From an uncultured Draconibacterium sp. (GTDB lineage Bacteria; Bacteroidota; Bacteroidia; Bacteroidales; Prolixibacteraceae): a DNA stretch of 64,000 bases. The stretch is taken from the NCBI RefSeq assembly GCF_963675585.1, contig NZ_OY776414.1, forward strand, positions 2,459,001 to 2,523,000, given 5' to 3'. Shown piece by piece: positions 19,560 to 28,779 of this stretch (the first letter of the stretch is position 1; every line of letters starts with the position of its first letter). A model generated the notes under the pieces. It did no database searches. It was given only the letters and a program-made list of their open reading frames with translations, and was not told the origin of the DNA. The translations under genes were made by a program, and so were the position numbers.

Positions 19560-20177
19560 ATGAATAATAATAACATTTATACAACATTCGACAAAATAAA
19601 GGACCGCTACGCCAAAGAAATCTACCTGAAACAACAAGGAAAAGTAATCTGGTTTACCGGTTTGTCCGGATCAGGAAAAACCACTTTGGCCAGTCAACTG
19701 GAAAAACGACTTTTTGAACTCAACTACTTTTGCCAGATACTGGATGGCGACAATGTGCGTTCCGGGATCAATAAAAACCTGCGTTTTACCGAAGAGGACC
19801 GCATGGAAAACATTCGCAGGATTGCCGAAGTTTCCAAATTGTTTATGAACTGCGGTATCATTCTCATCTGTTCATTTATCAGTCCAACAAACGAAATGCG
19901 TGACTTGGCCCGAAGCATCATTGGCGATGATGATTTTCTGGAAGTATTTGTAAATACTCCTCTGGAGGTTTGTGAGCAACGTGACCCCAAAGGCTTGTAC
20001 AAAAAGGCCCGTGCCGGCGAAATACCAAACTTTACGGGGATCTCTTCTCCCTTCGAACATCCGGAACATCCGTTTATCGAAGTTGATAACTCCAATAAGG
20101 ATGTGGATGAAAACGTACGGGAAATGTTGCTTAAAATTGTTCCCGAAATCAGATGGGATCCCAGTGGAATTATTTAA
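19560..20177 (+). CDS. cysC: Adenylylsulfate kinase CysC
   Basis: The protein has 205 residues. The Walker A motif GLSGSGKT is at 34-41, followed by DGDNVR, FTEEDRMENIRRIAEV and ISPTNEMRD, then DPKGLYKKARAGEIPNFTG, all characteristic of APS kinase. It makes PAPS from APS and ATP. No ATP sulfurylase gene (cysD/cysN or sat) lies in the window, so APS must come from elsewhere. The ATG at 19560 follows a 150-base leader of CAACC/ACAAC repeats. It follows cysQ in the same orientation and probably supplies the downstream sulfotransferases. Confidence 0.95.
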   Translation: MNNNNIYTTFDKIKDRYAKEIYLKQQGKVIWFTGLSGSGKTTLASQLEKRLFELNYFCQILDGDNVRSGINKNLRFTEEDRMENIRRIAEVSKLFMNCGIILICSFISPTNEMRDLARSIIGDDDFLEVFVNTPLEVCEQRDPKGLYKKARAGEIPNFTGISSPFEHPEHPFIEVDNSNKDVDENVREMLLKIVPEIRWDPSGII

Positions 20178-20344
20178 GCTGAAAGCAACAGAACTCTGAA
20201 CCGGTAGCAAGCTTCAAGCATCGAGTATCAAGCATCAAGCATCATGTATCCAGCATCGAGCAGCAAGTATCAAGGCAAAAGGCAAAAGTTTAGAATATCA
20301 AGATTTACTTAACAATACTTACCACTAATAACTAACAACTAACC

Positions 20345-20644
20345 ATGTCTGTACTACCAAGAAGACACCTGGCAAAAGCCATTACCTGGAGAATTGTTGC
20401 CTCACTCACTACATTTCTGATTGGATGGATTGTTACCGGTGACCTGAATTTTGGGATGGCCATTGGAGCTGCCGATGTACTCATTAAAATAGCGCTTTAC
20501 TATTTTCACGAACGACTGTGGTACCACTCCAATTTTGGTGTGGTGGAAGATGGCAAACACATTTATAAACCCATATTCCGTTTTCGAAAGAAAAAAGTTC
20601 GGGAAGCAGCTGTCCCCGTAAAAAGCAATGAGAATAAAAGCTGA
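20345..20644 (+). CDS. DUF2061 small membrane protein
   Basis: The protein has 99 residues. It starts RRHLAKAITWRIVASLTTFLIGWIVTGD, then AIGAADVLIKIALYYFHERLWYH, the hallmark pattern of DUF2061 with two membrane segments. A basic C-terminal tail follows (residues about 78-99). DUF2061 genes are often found beside sulfate-activation genes, and the biochemical role is unknown. Here it follows cysC, in line with that association. The upstream 165 bases contain heptamers and the GGCAAAAGTTTAGAATATC spacer right before the start. Confidence 0.88.
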   Translation: MSVLPRRHLAKAITWRIVASLTTFLIGWIVTGDLNFGMAIGAADVLIKIALYYFHERLWYHSNFGVVEDGKHIYKPIFRFRKKKVREAAVPVKSNENKS

Positions 20645-22440
20645 AAGAACTTTGAACTCTGAACTCTGAACTCTGGACCAGCACAAGCTTCAAGTAACAA
20701 GGCAAAAGGAAGAAGGCAAAAGTTTAAAACATCAAGATCATCTTAACAATACTTACTACTTAGCACTAAACAAATAACTCTCCATTACAAAACGAAACGT
20801 CCTCCTTTGAAAAGGAGGTGGTCGAAGAATGAGACCGGAGGATTGTGAGCAAGGGAGAATTCGCGTAATTCATTGCTGAATATGATAAGAAATATAACTC
20901 TGAACTTTGAACCAGTAGTAAGCATCAAGCTTCTAGCTTCTAGCTTCTAGCTTCAAGTATCGAGTATCAAGCATCCAGCAGCAAGCTTCTAGCATCAAGT
21001 ATCCAGTATCAAGTATCCAGTATCGGGCATCAAGGCAAAAGGCAAAAGTTTAAAATATCAAGATTTACTTTTCAATGCATACTTCTAACTAACATACAAA
21101 TAACTCTCCATTATAAAACGGAACGTCCTCCTTTGAAAAGGAGGTGGTCGAAGAATGAGACCGGAGGATTGTGAGCAAGGGAGAATTCGCGTAATTAATA
21201 GCCAAATAAGATGAAAGATATACTCTGAACTTTGAACCAGTATCAAGCAGCAAGCTTCAAGCTTCTAGCTTCAAGTATCGAGTATCAAGCATCAAGCATC
21301 CAGCAGCAAGCATCAAGTATCCAGTATCAAGTATCCAGTATCGGGCATCCAGTATCGGGCATCAAGGCAAAAGTTAAAAGTTGAAAATATCAAGATTAAC
21401 TTAACAATACTTACTACTTAGCACTAAACAAATAACTCTCCATTATAAAACGGAACGTCCTCCTTTGTAAAGGAGGTGGTCGAAGAATGAGACCGGAGGA
21501 TTGTGAGCAAGGGAGAATTCGCGTAATTAATAGCCGAATAAGATGAAAGATATACTCTGAACTTTGAACCAGTAGCAAGCATCAAGCTTCAAGCTTCTAG
21601 CTTCAAGTATCGAGTATCAAGCATCAAGCATCCAGCAGCAAGCTTCTAGCATCAAGTATCCAGTATCAAGTATCCAGTATCGGGCATCAAGGCAAAAGTT
21701 AAAAGTTGAAAATATCAAGATCATCTTAACAATACTTACTACTTAGCACTAAACAAATAACTCTCCATTATAAAACGGAACGTCCTCCTTTGTAAAGGAG
21801 GTGGTCGAAGAATGAGACCGGAGGATTGTGAGCAGAAGAGAATTCGCGTAATTAATAGCCCAATAAGATGAAAGATATACTCTGAACCAGCAGCAAGCTT
21901 CTAGCTTCAAGCTTCTAGCTTCAAGTATCGAGTATCAAGCATCCAGCAGCAAGCTTCTAGCATCAAGTATCCAGTATCAAGTATCCAGTATCGGGCATCA
22001 AGGCAAAAGGCAAAAGGCAAAAGGCAAAAGTTTAAAACATCAAGATTAACTTAACAATACTTACTACTTAGCACTAAACAAATAACTCTCCATTATAAAA
22101 CGGAACGTCCTCCTTTGTATAGGAGGTGGTCGAAGAATGAGACCGGAGGATTGTGAGCAAGAGAGAATTCGCGTAATTAATAGCCCAATAAGATGAAAGA
22201 TATACTCTGAACCAGCAGCAAGCTTCTAGCTTCAAGCTTCTAGCTTCAAGTATCGAGTATCAAGCATCCAGCAGCAAGCTTCTAGCTTCAAGTATCGAGT
22301 AGCAAGCATCCAGCAGCAAGCTTCTAGCATCAAGCTTCTAGCTTCAAGTATCTAGCATCGAGCATCGAGTATCGAGTATGGAGGCAAAAGTTGAAAGTTG
22401 AAAATATCAAGATCATCTTAACAATATTTATTACTATACA
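20645..22440. repeat. Repeat block 3: five tandem core elements
   Basis: The core hairpins start at 20798, 21124, 21456, 21781 and 22106, with a longer period of 325-332 bases caused by longer NAGYWTC heptamer runs. Two copies have TTTGAAAAGG and one TTTGTATAGG in place of the usual TTTGTAAAGG, slightly weakening the hairpin. The remaining 22441-22733 has no repeat core or gene. It holds a CCGGTG/CACCGG hairpin at about 22648-22675. Confidence 0.87.
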
Positions 22441-22733
22441 AATAACTCTGAACTCTAAAAAAGAAGGACATAAAATAAAAAGAGTTTTAAAAATTAATCC
22501 GTCAACAAGTTGTAAAACACCTCAATGCTATTGTTTGAAAACGATTATTGGTGTATATTGAAATCAATCATTTACCCAAATAACAAATTCCAAATTAGTA
22601 ACGATCACCCTCATTAAAGGAAAACATTGAAAAATTACAACAAAAAAACCGGTGAGTTCTGAATCAACCCACCGGCAGTGTTAATAAACGTCCTGAAAAG
22701 GACACATTTAAAACTTTTTAAATTTAATATTTT

Positions 22734-23489
22734 ATGGCGAATAGTGAAGATTATTTAGCAAAACTGGAAACCATTAAGGCCATTCCTGACGAAGAAACTT
22801 TAGTTCCGAATCTTCCCATGGACAACTATTTACAAAGTTGTGAGAATTTATACCATTGGGCTTTGGACGATCTCCCAAAGCTAACGGTAGTGGGATTAAA
22901 AAAGAGTATGATTGATGATCTGCCTGTTAGAACCGGTGCTGCCCGTTATGCACAGAGTGTTTGGAACAAGGACTACAACTCGCAGCAGGAAGCACAAAAA
23001 CGCTGGACAGAAGAAGCACCCGCCGCTTACGAGCTACGCGATATGCTGCTCCGTACCTTTCGGTATGCTTACCGTAAAGACGAAGCCCTTTTAAACCGCG
23101 TAAGGGCCATTGCCGAGGGAGAAGGTAACGATGATCTGGTGCAGGACTTAAGCGATTTAAGTGTATTGGGAAAAGAAAATCCTGATCCACTTACTGCGAT
23201 GGGTTTTGATTTAGCCCTACTCGATACCGCCGAAAGTGAATCGGATGCCAAAGCCACCCTGCTGGCGGAAGCCAATGGCGACAAAGCCATTCAAAATGAA
23301 TCGAAAGTAATACGCGACAAAGCCTATACGCATTTAAAAGAACTGGCCGATGAAATTCGGGAAGCCGGAAAGTATCTTTTTTTTAAAGATAAAACACGCT
23401 ACAAAGGCTACACTTTGTCGTACTGGTCGCACCGAAAACGAAAAAGTAGCCCGGATGAGACTACTGTAACCAACGAAACAGATGAATAA
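22734..23489 (+). CDS. Hypothetical protein
   Basis: The protein has 251 residues and is not recognised. There is no signal peptide or membrane segment. It is acidic and mostly helical in appearance. A conserved-looking segment near the end (VIRDKAYTHLKELADEIREAGKYLFFKDKTRYKGY) resembles the tail of uncharacterised Bacteroidota proteins of similar size, but I cannot name a family. It is preceded by TTTAATATTTT and followed by a strong inverted repeat. It has no evident operon partner and is probably unrelated to polysaccharide synthesis. Confidence 0.6.
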   Translation: MANSEDYLAKLETIKAIPDEETLVPNLPMDNYLQSCENLYHWALDDLPKLTVVGLKKSMIDDLPVRTGAARYAQSVWNKDYNSQQEAQKRWTEEAPAAYELRDMLLRTFRYAYRKDEALLNRVRAIAEGEGNDDLVQDLSDLSVLGKENPDPLTAMGFDLALLDTAESESDAKATLLAEANGDKAIQNESKVIRDKAYTHLKELADEIREAGKYLFFKDKTRYKGYTLSYWSHRKRKSSPDETTVTNETDE

Positions 23490-23495
23490 TAGTTT

Positions 23496-23530
23496 GCAGG
23501 CGGCTCCTGTCAATCCGGGAGCCGTCCTGC
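23496..23530. repeat. Inverted repeat after the hypothetical gene
   Basis: GCAGG-GGCTCC pairs with GGAGCC-CCTGC around a short loop. It could act as a transcript-end hairpin, although no T-tract follows. The rest of 23531-23816 holds CAGGAAG and CCTGCC motifs and no supported gene. Confidence 0.5.
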
Positions 23531-23816
23531 AACCCATATACCCTTCCTGCCACAGGGGCACAGCTTCCTGCCCGGCAGAAAAGGGAACAACAACAACAGG
23601 AAGGATTTTCACCCCGACAGGAAGCCCAAAAACAAACAACAGAACCACTCTCCCCTTAACAGGACGGGTAAACCAATGACAGGAAGTGCTGCCGGAACAG
23701 CAGGAGAAGATCAAAAGCAATAAAAAAAGACTCCATAATAAAGGTAAGCCCTCCAATTGGGAATGAGATCACTTTTTCATCAGCTGGCGTACATTTGCAA
23801 TGTGAGTTTCCCTGTT

Positions 23817-23839
23817 GGTGCGGATTTGTAATCCGTACC
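23817..23839. repeat. Palindromic dispersed repeat, copy 1
   Basis: GGTGCGGATTTGTAATCCG is centred on a GGATT-TGT-AATCC palindrome and preceded by CTGTT. A related ATCTGCGCCAACGA motif follows at about 23977. The same pair of motifs occurs on the far side of the toxin-antitoxin genes. Confidence 0.65.
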
Positions 23840-24062
23840 CCGGCATAAAAGACAGGAATATACCTTTGATAAGTTTAAAGTGAAGAGCACCAAAAACTGC
23901 ACAACAGTCACTAACGTTACTAATTCGTTGCCCTGCACGCAATGACACAAATTGCATTTGCCTGCGGCAGGCAGGAATCTGCGCCAACGAGAGGAATAAC
24001 ACATGGATTTCAAACGACGCGGGCGGGATTATTTGAATGAATCAATTTTTGCACTCTTTTCG

Positions 24063-24070
24063 TATATTTG
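24063..24070 (+). promoter_or_regulatory. Predicted -7 box of the toxin-antitoxin operon
   Basis: TATATTTG matches TANNTTTG and lies 27 bases before the antitoxin ATG at 24098. A TTTTTG at 24046-24051 is too close to be a standard -33 box. Confidence 0.4.
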
Positions 24071-24097
24071 ACAAAGTAAAAAGCTAAAAGGAAAACA

Positions 24098-24343
24098 ATG
24101 GAAGCGATATTTAAAATAGAACCCAAAGAATTTAACGAAGAGCTGTTTCAACGCTTAAAAAAGTTGTTTGAAGGAAAAACCGTGACCATCGCTATTTCAA
24201 CCGAAATGGATGAAACTGATTATTTAATGGCCAGTTCTGCAAACAGAAAACATCTGCTTGAAAATATGGTTCAGGAGTCGACTGTCAGATTCACACCCGA
24301 AAAATTCGACAAACACTTTGAAAAGCTAGTGAAAGATTCATAA
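24098..24343 (+). CDS. Antitoxin of a YoeB-type toxin-antitoxin pair
   Basis: The protein has 81 residues and is acidic, with MEAIFKIEPKEFNEELFQRLKKLFEG at the start and a C-terminal part rich in charged residues (STVRFTPEKFDKHFEKL). It is not a clear YefM sequence. The assignment rests on size and on the YoeB-like gene starting 13 bases after its stop. Such antitoxins bind and neutralise the toxin and usually repress their own promoter. Confidence 0.7.
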   Translation: MEAIFKIEPKEFNEELFQRLKKLFEGKTVTIAISTEMDETDYLMASSANRKHLLENMVQESTVRFTPEKFDKHFEKLVKDS

Positions 24344-24356
24344 GTATTTTTCCCAA

Positions 24357-24617
24357 ATGAGAAATATCACGTTCACACCCGGAGCATACAAGGATTATAT
24401 CGAATGGCTGAAAACAGACAAAAAGCTTTTCGTAAAAATAAGCGGTTTAATCAGTGAAATAGCCAAAACACCCTTTGAAGGTACGGGCAAACCGGAAGCC
24501 TTAAAACACCAGTTAACCGGAACCTGGTCGAGAAGAATAAACAATGAACACCGTTTAGTATATTCCGTTTCCGATCTGGAGATAAAAATAATTGCCTGCA
24601 AATACCATTACAAATAA
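24357..24617 (+). CDS. YoeB/Txe-family mRNA interferase toxin
   Basis: The protein has 86 residues, the usual YoeB length. The conserved run FTPGAYKDYIEWLKTDKK, then LISEIAKTPFEGTGKPEALKH, WSRRINNEHRLVYSV and CKYHYK matches the family. The catalytic Glu (in GKPE), Arg (in NNEHRLVY) and C-terminal His (in KYHY) are all present, so it looks active. YoeB cleaves mRNA at the ribosome. The gene lies between two copies of the same palindromic repeat, ahead of the polysaccharide operon. Confidence 0.93.
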   Translation: MRNITFTPGAYKDYIEWLKTDKKLFVKISGLISEIAKTPFEGTGKPEALKHQLTGTWSRRINNEHRLVYSVSDLEIKIIACKYHYK

Positions 24618-24740
24618 AACCGTTTAGAGCAAGCCCCGTGAAATGTAAAGTATATTTCAGCAATGGCACAACCTGTCCCGCATTTCAATCGGGAGATTGC
24701 AAATCTGCGCCAGCGACAATACTAGCGGACCACAACTGCT

Positions 24741-24763
24741 GGTGCGGATTTGTAATCCGTACC
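24741..24763. repeat. Palindromic dispersed repeat, copy 2
   Basis: This copy is identical to copy 1 at 23817-23839 over GGTGCGGATTTGTAATCCG and beyond, with one change in the CTGCT lead-in. A matching ATCTGCGCCAGCGA motif lies upstream at about 24705. The gap 24618-24847 holds nothing else. Confidence 0.65.
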
Positions 24764-24847
24764 TTAGCCAAAAGACTTAAGAATATTGCAGATTGACACA
24801 CCGATTTCAAATTGGCGCGAGTGGAGTCTCCACACAAAAAAACTGAA

Positions 24848-26170
24848 ATGAGAATAAAAAATACCCTCAATAAATACTTAAACAAACTCGACATTCATAC
24901 ACTGGAGGTGGTGAAAAAGTCTTCAGCCTCTACAGTGGTGAAAGTGGCAGGTATGGCCATTGGCCTGGGGGTAAGTATTTTTTTGGGAAGAACTATTGGC
25001 GCTGATGGCTTGGGAATAATTAATTTAAGCCATAGAATTGTTAATATTCTTATTGTTGTAGGCTTATTAGGCATGCAACAGGTAATTGTAAAAGAAGTGG
25101 CCATAGCTCATGGAAAAAAGGATTACGAACACATTGGCAATGTAATGTATTCTGCTTACTGGTTAAATGTAGGAATTACACTTAGCATATCCATCATTCT
25201 GATTCTGTTTGCTCCCTGGGTGGCTGAAAATGTTTTTCATGAACCACGTCTCACTTATCCACTGATTATCGCAATTATTGTGTTGACTCCACAAGTCTTC
25301 TCCCGAATATTTGCTTCAGGATTGAATGGATACAGAAAAATTTGGCAAAGCAATTTAGTTGATAAAACCTTAAGCATATTTGCAACAGGTATTTTTTTGT
25401 TATTATGCACGTGGTTAAACATTAAGATTGATATAATCAATGTTGCTGTTTGCTATGGTTTAGGAAGATTAGTCGTAACAGTAAGTATTGGTTTATACTG
25501 GCGTTCACTCAATAAGCTAAAATTTAAGAGAAAATATATTGGGAAGCAATTATGGAACACGTCACGGCATCTTTTCATAGCTGCTTTTGCAAATATTTTT
25601 TCGACGAATATTGATGTTTTAATGCTTGGCAATTTAGCCAGTTCAAGTGAGGTTGGCACCTATACAGTTGCATCGAGACTTGCCTTGTTGATAAGCTTTT
25701 TTCTTCAAGTTACCAACTCGTCTATATCGCCCAAAATAGCTGCATTGTATGAAAAAGGCAGCATGAAAGAATTGGAACTCATGATACAAAAGGTAACCCG
25801 TGGATTGGGATTAATTGCTCTTATTCCATTGATAACATTTATCATTGCTGGTAAATTTATTTTAGGAATTTGGGGAAACGAGTTTATAGATGCATATCTT
25901 ATTTTAATCATTCTTGCAGTTGGTCAATTTTTTAATATATCTACAGGTGCGGCAGGGCTTATGCTAACAATGACTGGCCATGAAAAGACAATTAAAAATA
26001 TTTCTCTTGCATTTGTAATTATAAACATTTTCCTTAATTATTTTCTAATAAGATTCTGGGGAGCATTGGGTGCCGCACTTTCTATGGCGATAGTTGTTAG
26101 TTCTCAGAATTTAATCAAGGTTATATATGTAAAAAGATTTACAAAAATCACCACTGTTAGACTAATTTAG
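24848..26170 (+). CDS. wzx: Polysaccharide flippase (Wzx, MOP superfamily)
   Basis: The protein has 440 residues from the ATG at 24848 (MRIKNTLNKYL). An upstream in-frame ATG at 24812 would add a hydrophilic stretch and is less likely. About 12-14 hydrophobic segments are spread over the length, starting VVKVAGMAIGLGVSIFLGRTIGADGLG, the typical start of Wzx. It moves lipid-linked oligosaccharide units across the inner membrane. It is the first gene of the long plus-strand polysaccharide operon, followed after about 20 bases by a sulfotransferase gene. Base composition becomes AT-rich from here on. Confidence 0.9.
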   Translation: MRIKNTLNKYLNKLDIHTLEVVKKSSASTVVKVAGMAIGLGVSIFLGRTIGADGLGIINLSHRIVNILIVVGLLGMQQVIVKEVAIAHGKKDYEHIGNVMYSAYWLNVGITLSISIILILFAPWVAENVFHEPRLTYPLIIAIIVLTPQVFSRIFASGLNGYRKIWQSNLVDKTLSIFATGIFLLLCTWLNIKIDIINVAVCYGLGRLVVTVSIGLYWRSLNKLKFKRKYIGKQLWNTSRHLFIAAFANIFSTNIDVLMLGNLASSSEVGTYTVASRLALLISFFLQVTNSSISPKIAALYEKGSMKELELMIQKVTRGLGLIALIPLITFIIAGKFILGIWGNEFIDAYLILIILAVGQFFNISTGAAGLMLTMTGHEKTIKNISLAFVIINIFLNYFLIRFWGALGAALSMAIVVSSQNLIKVIYVKRFTKITTVRLI

Positions 26171-26191
26171 ATAAAGAAAAAATTGAAAATC

Positions 26192-26833
26192 ATGCATATA
26201 ATAGGAAATGACCATATAACACGTTTAAAAATTTTCCTCAACCCAAAGAAATATTCTCCTGTTAGAAGGATCGGAAATGAAAAAATTATATTTATTCATA
26301 TCAACAAAACCGCAGGAACAAGCATAGCTAAGTCAATTGGGTTACCTTTTAAAATGCACTATACATGCAAAGAAATAATTGATATTGTCAATAAGAAAGA
26401 TTGGGATGAAGCTTATAAATTTACTGTAGTCAGAAATCCATGGGACAGAGTTGTTTCACATTATAAATACAGATTAAAAACAAATCAAACAGGATTGGGT
26501 GCCCAACCAATATCTTTTAAAGATTGGATTAGACATACCTATTCTGAAGAAAAAAATCCAAAATATTATAATAATCCAAAAATGTTTCAGCAACAAATTG
26601 AATGGATAAAAGATTATAATAACAATGTGTGTGTAAATAAAATCATACGATTTGAGAATATTGAGAATGAATATAATTTTTTTGCAGAACAAATTGGAAT
26701 TTCAAATAGATTACCACATTTGAACAAGACAAAACATGAAGATTATAAAAAATATTATGACGACGAGACTATTTCAATAATACAAAACTGGTTTAGAGAC
26801 GATATAGAACTTTGGGGATACACATTTGAGTAA
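26192..26833 (+). CDS. Sulfotransferase-family protein (Sulfotransfer_2 type)
   Basis: The protein has 213 residues from the ATG at 26192. A TTG three codons upstream is also possible. The 5'-phosphosulfate loop is NKTAGTS (38-44, after IFIHI) and the 3'-phosphate motif is RNPWDRVVSHY (81-91). These are the two PAPS-binding signatures. The protein would transfer sulfate to a carbohydrate acceptor in the cytoplasm or at the inner membrane. Acceptor sugar cannot be predicted. It is AT-rich and is flanked by flippase and a second sulfotransferase. Confidence 0.85.
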   Translation: MHIIGNDHITRLKIFLNPKKYSPVRRIGNEKIIFIHINKTAGTSIAKSIGLPFKMHYTCKEIIDIVNKKDWDEAYKFTVVRNPWDRVVSHYKYRLKTNQTGLGAQPISFKDWIRHTYSEEKNPKYYNNPKMFQQQIEWIKDYNNNVCVNKIIRFENIENEYNFFAEQIGISNRLPHLNKTKHEDYKKYYDDETISIIQNWFRDDIELWGYTFE

Positions 26834-26871
26834 TTTCCTTTATTATAAATCATAAAAAATATTACTTGCGA

Positions 26872-27558
26872 ATGAGATTAAAACTTCAATTTGTTAGAAA
26901 AAAACTTGATGTGCCAATATATATATTTAGTTATCACAAATCTGGAACTAAATTCATAAGTAGAATATTTAGAGAAATATGCTCTGAATTCAATTGGAAA
27001 TTCAAAGTAGTAACTGGGAAGCCCACTAAAATCCCAAATGCGGATATTATATTTTTTATCCACGGCTTGGCTGATCCAAAATCAATTAAACACGATTTTA
27101 TTGGTATACATATTATTCGAGATCCCAGAGACATAATTATTTCAGGGTATTTATACCACAAAAGAACATCCGAATTGTGGTGTAACAATAAAAATTTCCA
27201 AATAAACAAAAAGATAAAATTTCCTCAGGTTCCATACTCGCAGGAACATAAATCAGAGGAATGGAAAAAAAGCTATATAGAAAGTCTTCAAAATAGATCA
27301 TATCAGGATATTATGAACACTTTATCTGAAGAGGAGGGTATATTGTTTGAAATGAATCATTATGGACAATGGACAATTTCAGAAATGATTAAATGGAATT
27401 ATAATCATCCGGCATTCCTTGAACTGAAGTTCGAAAATATTATGGATAATTATGAACAAGAATTTTTAAAGATATTTGAACATTGTAAATTCAATGAAAA
27501 GGTAAAAAAATACTCAATGAACATTGCCCAAAAAGAAAATATCCATACCATGTTGTAA
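26872..27558 (+). pseudogene. Sulfotransferase gene, 5' part, interrupted by an IS3 element
   Basis: The frame codes for 228 residues from the ATG at 26872. PAPS-site motifs are present: HKSGTKF (22-28) and RDPRDIIISGY (83-93). The frame ends in IHTML followed by a stop at the IS3 left end. The missing C-terminal part appears downstream of the element at about 28780-29034. The intact gene would have been a sulfotransferase of roughly 300 residues. The insertion probably inactivated it. Confidence 0.82.
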
Positions 27559-27602
27559 GCTTCCCCAAAAACAGGACAGTTTAAAAGTAGACAAATAAAC
27601 GT

Positions 27603-27610
27603 TAATTTTG
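27603..27610 (+). promoter_or_regulatory. Predicted -7 box of the IS3 transposase
   Basis: TAATTTTG matches TANNTTTG, 12 bases before the orfA ATG. A TTTA lies at the -33 distance of 19 bases, one base off TTTG. Confidence 0.45.
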
Positions 27611-27622
27611 AACTGTTAGAAG

Positions 27623-27889
27623 ATGAAGAAGAAAAGATTTACACCACAGCAAATCTCCTCGATTTTGAAGGAGTACGAAAACGGCAAAAGCGTAGAAGAA
27701 ATTGTTCGTGACCATAGCGTTAGCCGAGCTACATTTTACAAATGGCGGCAACGATATGGCGGCATGGAAGCCTCAGAGTTGAAAAGGCTCAAGGAACTCG
27801 AAGAGGAGAATCGCAAGTTAAAAATGATGTATGCCGAACAAGCTCTTGATTTAAAACTTGCCAAAGAGATTATCGAAAAAAAGCTTTAA
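27623..27889 (+). CDS. IS3-family transposase OrfA
   Basis: The protein has 88 residues. A helix-turn-helix ([17 protein letters not shown], then [16 protein letters not shown]) is followed by a leucine-zipper-like coiled coil ([37 protein letters not shown]). The end of the gene holds the slippery heptamer A AAA AAG (27877-27883), where a -1 shift would fuse OrfA to OrfB. Confidence 0.93.
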   Translation: MKKKRFTPQQISSILKEYENGKSVEEIVRDHSVSRATFYKWRQRYGGMEASELKRLKELEEENRKLKMMYAEQALDLKLAKEIIEKKL

Positions 27890-28755
27890 AGCCTTGTGAG
27901 AAAAGAGAGATTGCAGAAGAAGTTTGCATCAATCCAACAGTTGGCATCCGCAGGGCGTGCCGTGTGTTAAATATGAGTCGTTCCGTTTACTACTACGAGT
28001 CGATAAAAGACGATGCTGAGGTAATTGATGCACTTACCATAAAAGCGAAAGACCACCCTACAGAAGGTTTTTGGAAGGCATATGGCCGATTGCGCCTGGA
28101 AGGCAATGAGTGGAACCACAAGCGGGTGTATCGGGTTTATTGCATGATGAAACTGAATATGCGAAGGAAAGTAAAGAAAAGGCTCCCTGCCAGGGTAAAA
28201 GTTCCTTTGGTAATCCCCGAAAACATCAATAATTGCTGGTCAATTGATTTTATGCACGATGCTCTGGAGAATGGACGGAAGATAAAAAGTTTCAATATTA
28301 TGGATGACTTTAACCGAGAAGCGCTCCATGTTGAACTTGACCATTCCATCCGAAGCAATAAAGTAGTTTATGTTCTGAATCACTTGATAAAACGCAGGGG
28401 CAAACCATCACAAATAAGGATGGATAACGGCCCCGAGTTTATTGCTGAGTTGTTAAAAGAATGGAGCAAATTTCAAGGAATTGAACTTTTATATACCCAG
28501 CCAGGAAAACCAACACAAAATGCTTTTGTAGAGCGTTTAAACGGAACCTACCGCAGGGCAGTACTGGATGCTTACCTGTTTCAGTCATTGGATGAAGCCA
28601 GGGATGAAACTGAAAGATGGATATTTGATTACAACAATAGAAGACCGCATGATTCATTGGGAGGAATGACTCCGATAGGTTATGCCAATAAAATGAAAAA
28701 CCAAAAGCTGAAAAGCAAAGAAAATGTGATTTATGAACCTGTCAAGGGTATATAA
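27883..28755 (+). CDS. IS3-family transposase OrfB (DDE integrase), made by -1 frameshift
   Basis: The -1 frame entered at 27883 reads [14 protein letters not shown] and then [18 protein letters not shown], the usual start of OrfB. The rve core has the three catalytic residues: D in WSIDFM, D in MDNGPEF and E in AFVERLNGT, so DDE is intact. A GTG at 27964 (or ATG at 27973) could start OrfB alone. The combined OrfAB protein would have about 377 residues and would catalyse transposition. Confidence 0.92.
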   Translation, partial: ALKPCEKREIAEEVCINPTVGIRRACRVLNMSRSVYYYESIKDDAEVIDALTIKAKDHPTEGFWKAYGRLRLEGNEWNHKRVYRVYCMMKLNMRRKVKKRLPARVKVPLVIPENINNCWSIDFMHDALENGRKIKSFNIMDDFNREALHVELDHSIRSNKVVYVLNHLIKRRGKPSQIRMDNGPEFIAELLKEWSKFQGIELLYTQPGKPTQNAFVERLNGTYRRAVLDAYLFQSLDEARDETERWIFDYNNRRPHDSLGGMTPIGYANKMKNQKLKSKENVIYEPVKGI

Positions 28756-28779
28756 ACGACTTCGCTAACTCAGTCGCCC

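Noticed and set aside
14580-22400. Possible CRISPR array
   Set aside because: Repeats are directly joined heptamers and large units with related, not unique, spacers. No cas genes are present.
22648-22675. CCGGTG/CACCGG hairpin as a terminator
   Set aside because: The T-run is on the minus strand, and no minus-strand gene ends here.
23482-23679. Proline-rich 65-codon frame after the hypothetical gene
   Set aside because: It overlaps the end of the previous gene and the strong inverted repeat, with no recognisable domain.
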